This document shows, one piece after another, positions 33,799 through 41,551 of a DNA stretch of 41,644 nt. The stretch's first letter is position 1, and every line of letters begins with the position of its first letter. Source of the DNA: Flavobacteriaceae bacterium (GTDB lineage: Bacteria; Bacteroidota; Bacteroidia; Flavobacteriales; Flavobacteriaceae); the NCBI GenBank assembly GCA_029238515.1, contig JAQWFW010000022.1, positions 1-41,644 on the forward strand, given 5' to 3'. A model generated the notes under the pieces. The model was not told the DNA's origin, made no database searches, and saw only the letters and a program-made list of their open reading frames with translations. Position numbers and translations under genes: made by a program.

Positions 33799-34821
33799 AT
33801 GAACGAAAAAAATATATTTATTTTAGGGATTGAATCCTCTTGTGACGACACAGCTGCATCCGTTTTGCACAACGGAAAAGTATTGAGCAATGTTATTGCC
33901 AATCAATCCATTCATGAGGCCTACGGAGGAGTTGTTCCTGAGCTGGCTTCACGTGCGCACCAACAAAATATTGTCCCTGTAGTTGATCAGGCACTCAAAA
34001 TTGCTGGTATTTCTAAAAGCGATTTATCTGCCGTAGCATTTACAAAAGGTCCAGGACTTATGGGCTCATTACTTGTAGGTACCTCTTTTGCAAAATCTTT
34101 GGCCTTCGGACTAAATATTCCTTTAATAGAGGTCAATCATATGCAAGCGCATATTTTGGCGCATTTCATTGAAAAAGAGGGGTATAAAAAACCCGATTAT
34201 CCTTTTTTAGCCATGACCATTTCGGGTGGACATACACAAATTGTTCGCGTGAATGATGCCTTTGACATGGAAGTTATTGGAGAAACTATTGATGATGCCG
34301 TTGGTGAAGCATTTGATAAAAGCGGAAAAATACTAGGGCTTGGTTACCCTGCCGGTCCTGAAATAGACAAACGTGCAAAGTTGGGAAATCCCAAAGCTTT
34401 TCATTTTACAAAACCGAAAGTTGAAGGGTTAAATTTTAGCTTTTCGGGATTGAAAACAGCTATTTTGTACTTTATAAAAAAGCAGTTAAAAGAAAACCCT
34501 AATTTTATTCAAGAACACTTGAATGACATTTGTGCTTCCATACAATATACAATTGTTGGAATTTTGATGGACAAACTTAAATTAGCAGTGAAAGAAACTG
34601 GCATAAACCGCATCGCAATTGGCGGTGGTGTGTCGGCCAATTCTGGTGTGCGAAATGCACTCATAAATGCAGAACAAAAACACGACTGGAAGCCCTTCAT
34701 TCCCGCTTTTGAATTCACAACCGACAATGCCGCTATGATTGCAATTGTTGGGCATTTAAAGTACTTAAAAAGTGATTTTGCTTCACAAAACACAATGGCA
34801 ACAGCAAGGTTAAAATTATAA
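33799..34821 (+). CDS. tsaD: tRNA N6-adenosine threonylcarbamoyltransferase TsaD
   Basis: 340-aa essential enzyme that transfers the threonylcarbamoyl group to A37 of tRNAs reading ANN codons. Motifs: FILGIESSCDDTAASVL at the start, YGGVVPELASRAHQQNIVP, the metal ligands in EVNHMQAHILAHF (His114, His118), FLAMTISGGHTQIVRV and the late TDNAAMIAIVGH with the metal aspartate. The length is canonical. It opens a plus-strand operon of RNA-modification genes; rsmE starts 8 bp after its stop. Confidence 0.98.
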   Translation: MNEKNIFILGIESSCDDTAASVLHNGKVLSNVIANQSIHEAYGGVVPELASRAHQQNIVPVVDQALKIAGISKSDLSAVAFTKGPGLMGSLLVGTSFAKSLAFGLNIPLIEVNHMQAHILAHFIEKEGYKKPDYPFLAMTISGGHTQIVRVNDAFDMEVIGETIDDAVGEAFDKSGKILGLGYPAGPEIDKRAKLGNPKAFHFTKPKVEGLNFSFSGLKTAILYFIKKQLKENPNFIQEHLNDICASIQYTIVGILMDKLKLAVKETGINRIAIGGGVSANSGVRNALINAEQKHDWKPFIPAFEFTTDNAAMIAIVGHLKYLKSDFASQNTMATARLKL

Positions 34822-34829
34822 ATATTAAG

Positions 34830-35534
34830 ATGCAACTATTTTACAATTCAGAATTACAACCTAGCGACAAACACTTTTGTTTTGATAAAAATGAAAGTCG
34901 TCATATTGTGAAAGTATTACGTAAAAATATAGGAGATAAATTACGCATTACCAATGGTTTAGGATTTATTTTTGATGCTGAAATTTTAACCACCAACCAC
35001 AACAAGTGTGAAGTTTCAATTACAAAAACAACAGTTATCCCTCCAAAACAATACAGCATACATTTGGCTGTTGCACCCACCAAAATGAATGACCGCTACG
35101 AATGGTTTCTCGAAAAAGCAACTGAGATTGGCGTAGACCAGATTACTCCCATTATCTGTGCGCGTAGCGAACGTAAAACTGTTAAAACAGAACGCTTTGA
35201 AAAAATCATTCATGCGGCATCAAAACAGTCACTTCGGACACATTTCCCCAAAATTAATCCAACGGCTCGTTTTACAGATTTTATAAAAAATACAACTGAC
35301 AACCCTTGCTACATAGCGCATTGTTTAGAACAAAATCAACCTCATTTAAAAGACCTAATCGCACCAAAAAAAAGCGTTTTGATTTTAATTGGACCAGAGG
35401 GTGATTTTACTATGGATGAAATTAATCTTGCCCAAACATTAGGTTTCGAATCCGTAAGCTTGGGCAATGCACGCTTGCGCACTGAAACTGCTGCCGTAGT
35501 TGCTTGTCACATTATAGAACTTTGCAATGCGTAA
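34830..35534 (+). CDS. rsmE: 16S rRNA (uracil-1498-N3)-methyltransferase RsmE
   Basis: 234-aa SPOUT methyltransferase acting on U1498 of 16S rRNA. The N-terminal PUA-like part contains HIVKVLRKNIGDKLRITNG; the SPOUT knot has EWFLEKATEIGVDQITPIIC, ILIGPEGDFTMDEINLA and SLGNARLRTETAAVVACHII, all diagnostic. The length is standard. It lies 8 bp after tsaD and overlaps the DUF4159 gene by 8 bp, consistent with coupled translation. Confidence 0.97.
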   Translation: MQLFYNSELQPSDKHFCFDKNESRHIVKVLRKNIGDKLRITNGLGFIFDAEILTTNHNKCEVSITKTTVIPPKQYSIHLAVAPTKMNDRYEWFLEKATEIGVDQITPIICARSERKTVKTERFEKIIHAASKQSLRTHFPKINPTARFTDFIKNTTDNPCYIAHCLEQNQPHLKDLIAPKKSVLILIGPEGDFTMDEINLAQTLGFESVSLGNARLRTETAAVVACHIIELCNA

Positions 35535-36177
35535 TTCTCTTTTCATTTTATTCATGTTCTTAATTTGTACTTTACCAAAAGTACATGGCCAATCCCTCGC
35601 AGTGCTAAAATACGATGGCGGAGGAGATTGGTACAGCAATCCAACTGCAATGAAAAATTTGATTGAGTTCTGCAACGAGCAAATCAACACCTCATTAGCA
35701 CCAGAACCCATGGTAGTGCACCCCGAAGATCCAGCGCTATTTAGCTACCCTCTTGTTCATATGACAGGACATGGTAATGTTGTGTTTTCTGATGAAGCAT
35801 TGAATAATCTAAAAACTTATTTGATGGGTGGTGGATTCCTGCACATAGATGATAATTATGGAATGAAATCATATATTTTACCTCAAATAAAAAATCTATT
35901 TCCCAATAAAGAATTGAGAGAAATCCCCTTAGATCATCCCATTTTTAATGTTGTTTATAAATTCCCAAACGGACTTCCGAAAATTCATGAGCACGATGGA
36001 CTGCCACCACAAGCACTAGGAATATTTCACGACAATAGACTCATTCTTTTGTGTACATTTGAAAGTGATCTTGGAGATGGCTGGGAAGATCAGGTGGTCC
36101 ATAACGATCCCGAAGAAATACGTTTGAAGGCGCTAAAAATGGGTGCAAATATTATAAAATATGCATTTGAATTTTAA
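35527..36177 (+). CDS. DUF4159 domain-containing secreted protein
   Basis: 216-aa protein with signal peptide SLFILFMFLICTLPKVHG and a DUF4159 domain: LAVLKYDGGGDWYSNPTAMK, PLVHMTGHGNVVFSDEALN, and a glycine-rich LMGGGFLHIDDNYGM followed by PLDHPIFNVVYKFPNGLPKI. The fold resembles a glutamine-amidotransferase-like domain used as a binding module; its function is unknown. It sits between two RNA methyltransferase genes, overlapping rsmE by 8 bp and 11 bp before the SpoU gene. Its presence in this operon is a genome-organisation feature rather than evidence of an RNA role. Confidence 0.88.
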   Translation: MRNSLFILFMFLICTLPKVHGQSLAVLKYDGGGDWYSNPTAMKNLIEFCNEQINTSLAPEPMVVHPEDPALFSYPLVHMTGHGNVVFSDEALNNLKTYLMGGGFLHIDDNYGMKSYILPQIKNLFPNKELREIPLDHPIFNVVYKFPNGLPKIHEHDGLPPQALGIFHDNRLILLCTFESDLGDGWEDQVVHNDPEEIRLKALKMGANIIKYAFEF

Positions 36178-36188
36178 TTCTTGAAACG

Positions 36189-36695
36189 ATGCAATTAGAT
36201 CACTATACTTCAAAATTTGTGAAGAAAAAATTTCCAATTGTTTTGGTTGCCAATGAAGTGCTGCGCCCCACCAATGTCGGAAGTTTATTTCGATTGGCTG
36301 ATGCATTTGGTGTAGAAAAACTTATTTTGGGCGGCCCACCCATCGAACTCAACAGAAAAGTTTGGAATACTTCTAGAGCCACAGAAAAAGTAGTGCATTT
36401 TGAGCAAACAATAGAGACTCTTTTAGAACTTGAAAGATTACGCACAGAGGGTTATTTATTGATTGGACTAGAAATTACAAGTAAAAGCACACCTTTGACA
36501 AAAATTGAATTCAAAAAATCGCAAAAAATCGCATTAATAATTGGCGCCGAAAGACATGGAATAAGTGAAGATATTCTCAATATTTTGGATAACTGTTACC
36601 ACATTGAAATGTATGGTCAAAACAGCAGTATGAATGTCGCGCAAGCGACTTCAATTGCACTCTATGAACTCACAAAAAAGCTGCAAAATGTTTAA
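36189..36695 (+). CDS. SpoU/TrmH-family RNA 2'-O-methyltransferase
   Basis: 168-aa SPOUT methyltransferase that adds a methyl group to ribose 2'-OH in tRNA or rRNA. Motif 1 is ANEVLRPTNVGSLFRLADAF with the conserved Asn-Arg pair, motif 2 is IALIIGAERHGISEDIL (Ala in place of the usual Asn), and motif 3 is QNSSMNVAQATSIALYEL. It has only the catalytic domain, so the target nucleotide cannot be named. It overlaps the following gene by 8 bp. Confidence 0.93.
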   Translation: MQLDHYTSKFVKKKFPIVLVANEVLRPTNVGSLFRLADAFGVEKLILGGPPIELNRKVWNTSRATEKVVHFEQTIETLLELERLRTEGYLLIGLEITSKSTPLTKIEFKKSQKIALIIGAERHGISEDILNILDNCYHIEMYGQNSSMNVAQATSIALYELTKKLQNV

Positions 36696-37869
36696 TCCAA
36701 AACTTTTAGAGCATAAAGTACAAACATTTATTAATGAGCATCTAGGGACAAATATTGAAGATTTGGCGCTTAAAGGAAGCCCTTTTTTGGATATTGAAAC
36801 CATACAACTTTTAGAACAAATTCAAGCCAAAAGCAAGTGCACAAAAAAGCTACCCTCGTGGTTTCATGCTCAAAATATTATTTATCCGAATAAATTAAAC
36901 ATCGAACAAACCTCATCAGAAGTAAGTGCTGCATACAAAAGCAAATTGGTTGAAGGACATCGCCTATTGGATCTTACTGGTGGATTTGGTGTCGACAGCT
37001 TTTATTTTTCAAAGAAAATAAAATCGGTAACGCATTGCGAAATTAACGTAAAATTATCAAAAATCGTGAAGCACAATTTTAAGTCTCTGAAAGTTAACAA
37101 CATCGTAACGTTAGCGCAAAATGGACTTGAATATTTAGAAGAAAAAGAGCATTATTTTGATTGGATATATATCGATCCATCGAGGCGAGATACACAAAAA
37201 AATAGACGCTTTTTTATAGAAGATTGCAGCCCTGATGTAAGCAAACATCTGGAATTATTTTTGTCTTGCAGTAAAAATATTATGGTCAAATTGTCGCCTA
37301 TGTTAGATCTTCATGCCGCACTAAAATCGTTGCCTCAAACAAAAGAAATACATGTGGTAGCCATCAAAAATGAAGTGAAAGAATTATTATTCATTTTAGA
37401 ACGAGGATTTACTGAAGAGCCCATTCTAAAAACCATTAATTTAAATACTGTACAACCTGTTTTTGAATTCAAAATAAGTAGTGAAAACAAAACTCAGGTC
37501 AGCTACGCTACCCCATCAGGATATCTTTATGAACCCAATACTTCGATACTCAAAGCAGGAGCATTTAAATGTATTACTTCAAGATTTGATATCGAAAAGT
37601 TGGCAAAACATACTCACCTTTATACTTCATTAAAAATAATTAACGATTTTCCTGGAAAAATCTACCGCATCAAACAAGTGATTCCTTATCACAAAAAAAA
37701 GCTGAAATCTGTACTCACTGGCCAAAAAGCCAATGTGAAAACCCGAAATTTTAATGAATCTATTCCACAGCTTAAAAAAGAATTTAACATTTCAGACGGC
37801 GGCGATTTGTTTATTTTCTTTACTAAATCAGAACAAAAAAAATGGGTTTTGATTTGTGAAAAAATATAA
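36688..37869 (+). CDS. SAM-dependent methyltransferase with THUMP-like C-terminal domain
   Basis: 393-aa predicted class I methyltransferase from the ATG at 36688; an earlier in-frame ATG at 36634 lies deep in the upstream gene. The SAM-binding core contains LLDLTGGFGVDSFYFSKKI, THCEINVKLSKIVKHNF and the catalytic-type DWIYIDPSRRDTQKN near residue 150. The C-terminal half (YEPNTSILKAGAFKCITSRF) matches the THUMP-like/PG_1098 ferredoxin-like domain found in this Bacteroidota family. An RNA substrate is likely from domain and operon but not proven. It is the last gene of the tsaD operon. Confidence 0.88.
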   Translation: MFNPKLLEHKVQTFINEHLGTNIEDLALKGSPFLDIETIQLLEQIQAKSKCTKKLPSWFHAQNIIYPNKLNIEQTSSEVSAAYKSKLVEGHRLLDLTGGFGVDSFYFSKKIKSVTHCEINVKLSKIVKHNFKSLKVNNIVTLAQNGLEYLEEKEHYFDWIYIDPSRRDTQKNRRFFIEDCSPDVSKHLELFLSCSKNIMVKLSPMLDLHAALKSLPQTKEIHVVAIKNEVKELLFILERGFTEEPILKTINLNTVQPVFEFKISSENKTQVSYATPSGYLYEPNTSILKAGAFKCITSRFDIEKLAKHTHLYTSLKIINDFPGKIYRIKQVIPYHKKKLKSVLTGQKANVKTRNFNESIPQLKKEFNISDGGDLFIFFTKSEQKKWVLICEKI

Positions 37870-37961
37870 TTCATAAAACGTAATACACGCTGTTTATTTT
37901 TACTTTCAAAACACAATTTATTTTTTTATATTGTAACAAATTATTAACCAATTATAAAAAA

Positions 37962-38801
37962 ATGAAAAAACTTTTATTACTAACCACAGCCCTATTTTTA
38001 TCATTCTTTGAACTTACAGCACAAGAAACCAAAACACAAGAATTGGTGGGCTATGGAAATGGGCGTTATGAGGTCTTTAAAACTGGAGGACAAGAGAGTA
38101 TTAATTTGTGGTTCAAATGGATGGAGCTACACGTGAATAAGGATGTTGAAGGAATCTTGGCATTGGCTCACGAAGAAATCTATATCGAAGCACCAGAAAC
38201 CACTTTAAATGGCAAAGCTGAATTGAAAGACTGGCTCACAACGGCATCTGACAATGGAGATATTACCGTTGAGCACCGATGGGCTGTCCCACTTCGATTT
38301 GTTAACGAAGATGGTTCTGTAAGCCCTGGCGATTGGATTGTTAATGATTATGCGGTCAACTACAAAACAAAAGAAAGTGTAACAATAAATGACTCGGAAG
38401 CCAACGTATATATTGTTGGCGGCAAGGTACGTTACATGAAAATTTTTACGTTCAAAGTAGAAACCCTTCAAACAAAACAAGTGACATTCGCTGTTGATCT
38501 TACCAAAACCGATAAGTCGTTTAGCAACATAAGTGTTTTTGGAAGTTTCAATAATTGGTGTGCTTCATGTGATTATTTGACCGACGAAGATAATGATGGT
38601 ATTTACACTGGAACTTTTGATGTTCCTGTTGGAGAATTACAATACAAATTTACACTTGACGATCAAACTGTTGAGGAACAACTTGAAGCCGAGTCAGGAT
38701 GCACGACAACCATTGGCGAATTCACCAATCGAGTGGCTGAAATTACAGACGACACTACACTTTCAACCGTTTGTTTCAACTCATGTACATCATGTAAATG
38801 A
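37962..38801 (+). CDS. Secreted SnoaL/NTF2-like protein with C-terminal glycogen-binding-like domain
   Basis: 279-aa exported protein: signal peptide KLLLLTTALFLSFFELTAQ, then an NTF2-like domain (residues about 25-165) with MELHVNKDVEGILALAHEEI, EAPETTLNGKAELKDWL and VYIVGGKVRYMKIF. The C-terminal part from about 170 is an all-beta domain like the AMPK-type glycogen-binding/E-set family (NISVFGSFNNWC, then DGIYTGTFDVPVGELQYKF). It carries six cysteines, ending CFNSCTSCK, which could form disulfides. I do not know a named family for this combination. The next gene follows 27 bp later and is also NTF2-like, and the pair ends at a terminator. Function unknown; carbohydrate binding is inferred only from fold resemblance. 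Confidence 0.75.
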   Translation: MKKLLLLTTALFLSFFELTAQETKTQELVGYGNGRYEVFKTGGQESINLWFKWMELHVNKDVEGILALAHEEIYIEAPETTLNGKAELKDWLTTASDNGDITVEHRWAVPLRFVNEDGSVSPGDWIVNDYAVNYKTKESVTINDSEANVYIVGGKVRYMKIFTFKVETLQTKQVTFAVDLTKTDKSFSNISVFGSFNNWCASCDYLTDEDNDGIYTGTFDVPVGELQYKFTLDDQTVEEQLEAESGCTTTIGEFTNRVAEITDDTTLSTVCFNSCTSCK

Positions 38802-38828
38802 TAATTAATTAACCATAAAAAACTAAAA

Positions 38829-39737
38829 ATGAAAAAATCAATCTTAACACTTGCCCTCTTAGTTGGGTTAGTATCCTCAGCACAAATCATTGAAGCTGGA
38901 AAATGGCTAGGGGACAACGAATTAAAAGGTAACCCCTACACTTTGGCTTCTGATGAGCACATGGAACTTACCAATAAAACAATTGAAGCATACAATACAG
39001 GAGAGGTCGAAAAGGAGCTTTCTTTTTACACAAAAGAAATGTCTGACAATGCAAGAGATTATATGACTAACTTTCACGGTGAAATGAAAAAAGTAACCAA
39101 CGAACCCTGGGCAATGATTCCTGTTCAAATAAAAGGGTCAGATAATGTACACATGCTTGTATGGTCCAATGAAACGAGGGAATGGAACAATGGCAGCAAA
39201 CAAAAAATGAATCTAATGGAAGTTTTTTCGTTCAATGAGGACAAAAAAATAAATGGATTTTACCAATGGCGTAGCTACGATCCAAAAAACGAATTTGGAC
39301 TTCCATCAGGGGGTAAATTCTACGGAAAAAAAGACAACGAATACACAGGAAGAAAGCTCGTTTTTTCTAACCGAGGCGAGGTAGAAGCCATCGAAGCACT
39401 TATAGCAAACTACAACAACCTGGATGCAAAGGGCTGCCAAGAAGTTTTTGCCGAGAATGCTGTTTTTGACACCTATGATGGACAGAAAATTGAAATGAAA
39501 GATGGTTTTTTTGAGGGCTATTTTGATGGTTTTGAATCCATTTCTTGGAAGGCCTACGGCATTGTCCCTTTAAAAATTGAAAATACTGATCCACAGTCTG
39601 GTGTTTTAGTGACCTCAATAGAAAAACGTGTTGGAAAAGACGGAACGGTTTGGGAGAAAGAATTAGTAGAACAATTCTTTTTTAACCTCGAAGGCAAAAT
39701 TAACTATGTTGTACAGTGGTCTCGTGATTTAGAATAA
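38829..39737 (+). CDS. Secreted protein with two SnoaL/NTF2-like domains
   Basis: 302-aa exported protein with signal peptide SILTLALLVGLVSSAQ and, apparently, two tandem NTF2-like halves. The first half includes HMELTNKTIEAYNTGEVEKE and QKMNLMEVFSFNEDKKINGF; the second includes EAIEALIANYNNLDAKGCQE, VFDTYDGQKIEMKDGFFEGY and EQFFFNLEGKINYVVQWS. NTF2-like domains of the SnoaL type often bind small molecules or act as cyclases and isomerases, but no catalytic set can be assigned. It is co-directional with, and 27 bp after, the previous gene and is closed by a terminator at 39764-39788. Confidence 0.78.
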   Translation: MKKSILTLALLVGLVSSAQIIEAGKWLGDNELKGNPYTLASDEHMELTNKTIEAYNTGEVEKELSFYTKEMSDNARDYMTNFHGEMKKVTNEPWAMIPVQIKGSDNVHMLVWSNETREWNNGSKQKMNLMEVFSFNEDKKINGFYQWRSYDPKNEFGLPSGGKFYGKKDNEYTGRKLVFSNRGEVEAIEALIANYNNLDAKGCQEVFAENAVFDTYDGQKIEMKDGFFEGYFDGFESISWKAYGIVPLKIENTDPQSGVLVTSIEKRVGKDGTVWEKELVEQFFFNLEGKINYVVQWSRDLE

Positions 39738-39763
39738 AACCACACAAAAAACATTCCCAAAAA

Positions 39764-39788
39764 GGCACTCAGATTGAGTGCCTTTTTT
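39764..39788 (+). terminator. Rho-independent terminator of the secreted NTF2-like gene pair
   Basis: A perfect eight-base-pair stem, GGCACTCA (39764-39771) and TGAGTGCC (39775-39782), with loop GAT is followed by six T residues. It lies 27 bp after the stop of the second gene. Confidence 0.92.
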
Positions 39789-40032
39789 AATTTTAACACA
39801 TTTGGGATCGGTACAATTTATCTTTCAGTCATTTTATTTATCCTTGCTCACTTTTCACGCGACAATAGAAATAACTCCATGCAAAACAACACACGAGGAT
39901 ATAATATACTGTTCATTGCAAATAGTTTTTTTAATCCTTATTTAAATCATCTTGAAACGTAAGCGCTTTATGCTGGTTTTGAAAATCACAATGCGCAGCT
40001 CGTATTTCGAGGAGAGGCAAATGGAAGAACCA

Positions 40033-40206
40033 TCAATTTTTGGATTTATTCATAAAGTGAATCGAAGCTATCTTCTGTGAAGTTTTGTACTTGCTGGTGT
40101 CGTGAATTAACTCCAGTCCTAGACTCTTGCAGAAGTCCTGCATATCCTTCAACGCTTGGGAAGCTGACATTGGCTTGGGTAGCTTTTGGTTGTGTTTTGA
40201 GTCCAT
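40033..40206 (-). CDS. Small protein, 57 aa, unknown function
   Basis: Minus-strand frame of 57 codons. It begins MDSKHNQKLPKPMSASQA and continues with a likely amphipathic helix (LKDMQDFCKSLGLELIHDTS), ending SIHFMNKSKN. It is basic and soluble, with no signal peptide or membrane segment and one cysteine. I recognise no family. Support comes from the upstream promoter at 40216-40245, where TTG is exactly 19 nt from TAAATTTG and the ATG follows 9 nt later, and from plausible amino-acid composition. It may instead be a fragment of a larger lost gene. Confidence 0.45.
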   Translation of the reverse strand: MDSKHNQKLPKPMSASQALKDMQDFCKSLGLELIHDTSKYKTSQKIASIHFMNKSKN

Positions 40207-40215
40207 AATCTGCTA

Positions 40216-40245
40216 CAAATTTAATTAATTTTTAATGTTTTCCAA
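40216..40245 (-). promoter_or_regulatory. Flavobacterial promoter (TTG-N19-TAnnTTTG) for the small gene
   Basis: On the minus strand TTG (40243-40245) is followed by 19 nt and TAAATTTG (40216-40223), which fits the Bacteroidota -33/-7 consensus in both sequence and spacing. This is the best-formed promoter I found in the window. The ATG of the small frame is at 40206, so the leader would be only a few nt long. Confidence 0.6.
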
Positions 40246-40248
40246 TTT

Positions 40249-40353
40249 TTAATTTCCCGAATCACCTACAAAAAGAGCCTTGGTCGATACATCATAGCGA
40301 CTGTTATCGAGCGTTTTTAATGCTCGAAACCACAATCCGTCGTTTAGTAAAGC
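40249..40353 (-). pseudogene. Short coding remnant, C-terminal-like
   Basis: A minus-strand open stretch of 34 codons ends with a stop at 40249-40251 and is preceded by an in-frame stop at 40354-40356. It has no start codon upstream of its most protein-like part. The translation (NDGLWFRALKTLDNSRYDV, then STKALFVGDSGN) looks like real protein sequence rather than random AT-rich frame. It may be the decayed end of a lost gene. Family not recognised. Confidence 0.3.
40309..40329. repeat. Inverted repeat near the coding remnant
   Basis: TCGAGC and GCTCGA, nine nt apart, form a six-base-pair stem inside the remnant, within a longer near-palindrome. There is no T-run long enough for a terminator. 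Coordinates are approximate by a few bases. Confidence 0.35.
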
Positions 40354-40476
40354 TCACGAGGCGTAGGGAGTTAGCGGTAGTGAAATTGAATAAAATAAAC
40401 TTTAAAAAACAAAACAACCCTTTTCTAAATATCAAAAACTTTGATGATAGATATTATACTTGTATGAAACTATTTC

Positions 40477-41325
40477 CTATGCTTCCATAATTATGATATC
40501 TTGAAAATCATTGCAGTTTTGATTTGTGACATCAATCTTCCAAAATCCTTCTATTGTTTTTAATCTTCTAAGTCCTGCGTCTAAAATAATTTTCTCTAAG
40601 AACTTTTCTTTTAAAGCAATATTTGCAGACTTAACTTCATCACTCATGAGTCTATAGTTTCCTTTATCAAATGGAAATGAAAATTGGCCATTATTTATTG
40701 TTTTATCTTCATTTTTTGTGTTATAAATAAAAAATGTTGATAAACACAAACCCCCAGGTTTTAATACACGTTTGATTTCAGACAAATAGTTTGTGATTTC
40801 ATCAGGCAACATATGAGTAAAAACGGAAAATAAAAATACTTTATCAAACGAATTATCATCATACGGAAACTTAAAAATACTTGCTTTAACTTTATTGTTG
40901 TTGTATAAGTCATTATTTAAGGGAACATAAATAAAATTGAAATTTGGATTTTCTTTTTTTATTTTATCGTTACACCATTTCACTCCTTTCTCTACCACGT
41001 CAAAACCCTCATATTTCCCTTCACTGTTAAGAAATTTAGTTAAGGCAACAGCAGTCCGACCAATTCCACTGCCTATGTCAAGAACTTTATTTTCTGGTTC
41101 AAGAAAAATATGTGTCTTTAGTAATTCTAAATGATGAATTCCTTGAGCTAGAAAATCACCAGATCCAACAAAAATATCACCTTTTAAAGGTTCATATTTA
41201 TTTCTATTTCGCCACATAGAACTCCATATATCGTGTGGAAAAAAATAAACTTTACGAAAAACAAATCTTAAATTAGGTGGTATTTTGTAATAAATTCTTC
41301 TAAGTATTTTTCGTTTGTTTAGCAT
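40477..41325 (-). CDS. Class I SAM-dependent methyltransferase
   Basis: 282-aa methyltransferase with a Methyltransf_11/25-type core. VLDIGSGIGRTAVALTKFL is the SAM-binding motif I, KYEGFDVVEKGVKWCNDKI is motif II, and DNSFDKVFLFSVFTHMLPDE with IKRVLKPGGLCLSTFFI are the post-motifs. The N terminus is strongly basic (LNKRKILRRIYYKIPPNLRF), as seen in enzymes of surface-glycan clusters. Codon use is AT-rich like the accessory genes at 8-9.7 kb. The next gene upstream is a membrane protein, possibly of a polysaccharide locus, but a terminator separates them. The substrate is unknown. Confidence 0.87.
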   Translation of the reverse strand: MLNKRKILRRIYYKIPPNLRFVFRKVYFFPHDIWSSMWRNRNKYEPLKGDIFVGSGDFLAQGIHHLELLKTHIFLEPENKVLDIGSGIGRTAVALTKFLNSEGKYEGFDVVEKGVKWCNDKIKKENPNFNFIYVPLNNDLYNNNKVKASIFKFPYDDNSFDKVFLFSVFTHMLPDEITNYLSEIKRVLKPGGLCLSTFFIYNTKNEDKTINNGQFSFPFDKGNYRLMSDEVKSANIALKEKFLEKIILDAGLRRLKTIEGFWKIDVTNQNCNDFQDIIIMEA

Positions 41326-41451
41326 CTGATTTTTTGGTATTAAATTTTCACTAAAATAACATTAAATTTTAAAAAGCGTAAGTCTACAAATTATGTGCAA
41401 ACTTTTGGTCAAAATTGACTATTGCAGAGACTAAACACAACCTTCTTAAAA

Positions 41452-41483
41452 CAAAAAAACGCTCAAGCAAGCTTGGCGTTTTT
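41452..41483 (-). terminator. Terminator between the methyltransferase gene and the upstream membrane-protein gene
   Basis: AACGC (41458-41462) pairs with GCGTT (41476-41480), and the inner CAAGC (41464-41468) pairs with GCTTG (41471-41475), leaving one bulged T and a two-base loop. A run of seven T residues follows on the minus strand and a shorter one on the plus strand. It lies after the stop at 41552, so it ends the partial gene there. Confidence 0.8.
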
Positions 41484-41551
41484 CCTCATTGTACTATTTA
41501 TTCGTGACCCAAACTTTCGAAAATTCGAACTTATTAAGGAGTATTTTTCAA

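Larger units (their letters stand above)
39790..40476. other. Mostly non-coding interval with one small gene and remnants
   Basis: Nearly 690 bp separate the terminator from the next large gene. Inside are a 57-codon frame with a promoter (40033-40206 and 40216-40245, minus), a short C-terminal-like coding remnant (40249-40353, minus) and a hairpin at 40309-40329. The first 240 bp (39790-40032) hold no frame I trust; a 62-codon plus-strand frame there starts inside the terminator stem. The last 120 bp (40354-40476) are AT-rich with nothing recognisable. Confidence 0.6.

Noticed and set aside
33657-33902. 81-codon minus-strand frame opposite the start of tsaD
   Set aside because: It overlaps the tsaD start in antisense and the intergenic promoter region, and has no recognisable domain.
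39774-39962. 62-codon plus-strand frame after the terminator
   Set aside because: It begins inside the terminator stem-loop, has no promoter and reads like low-complexity AT-rich sequence.
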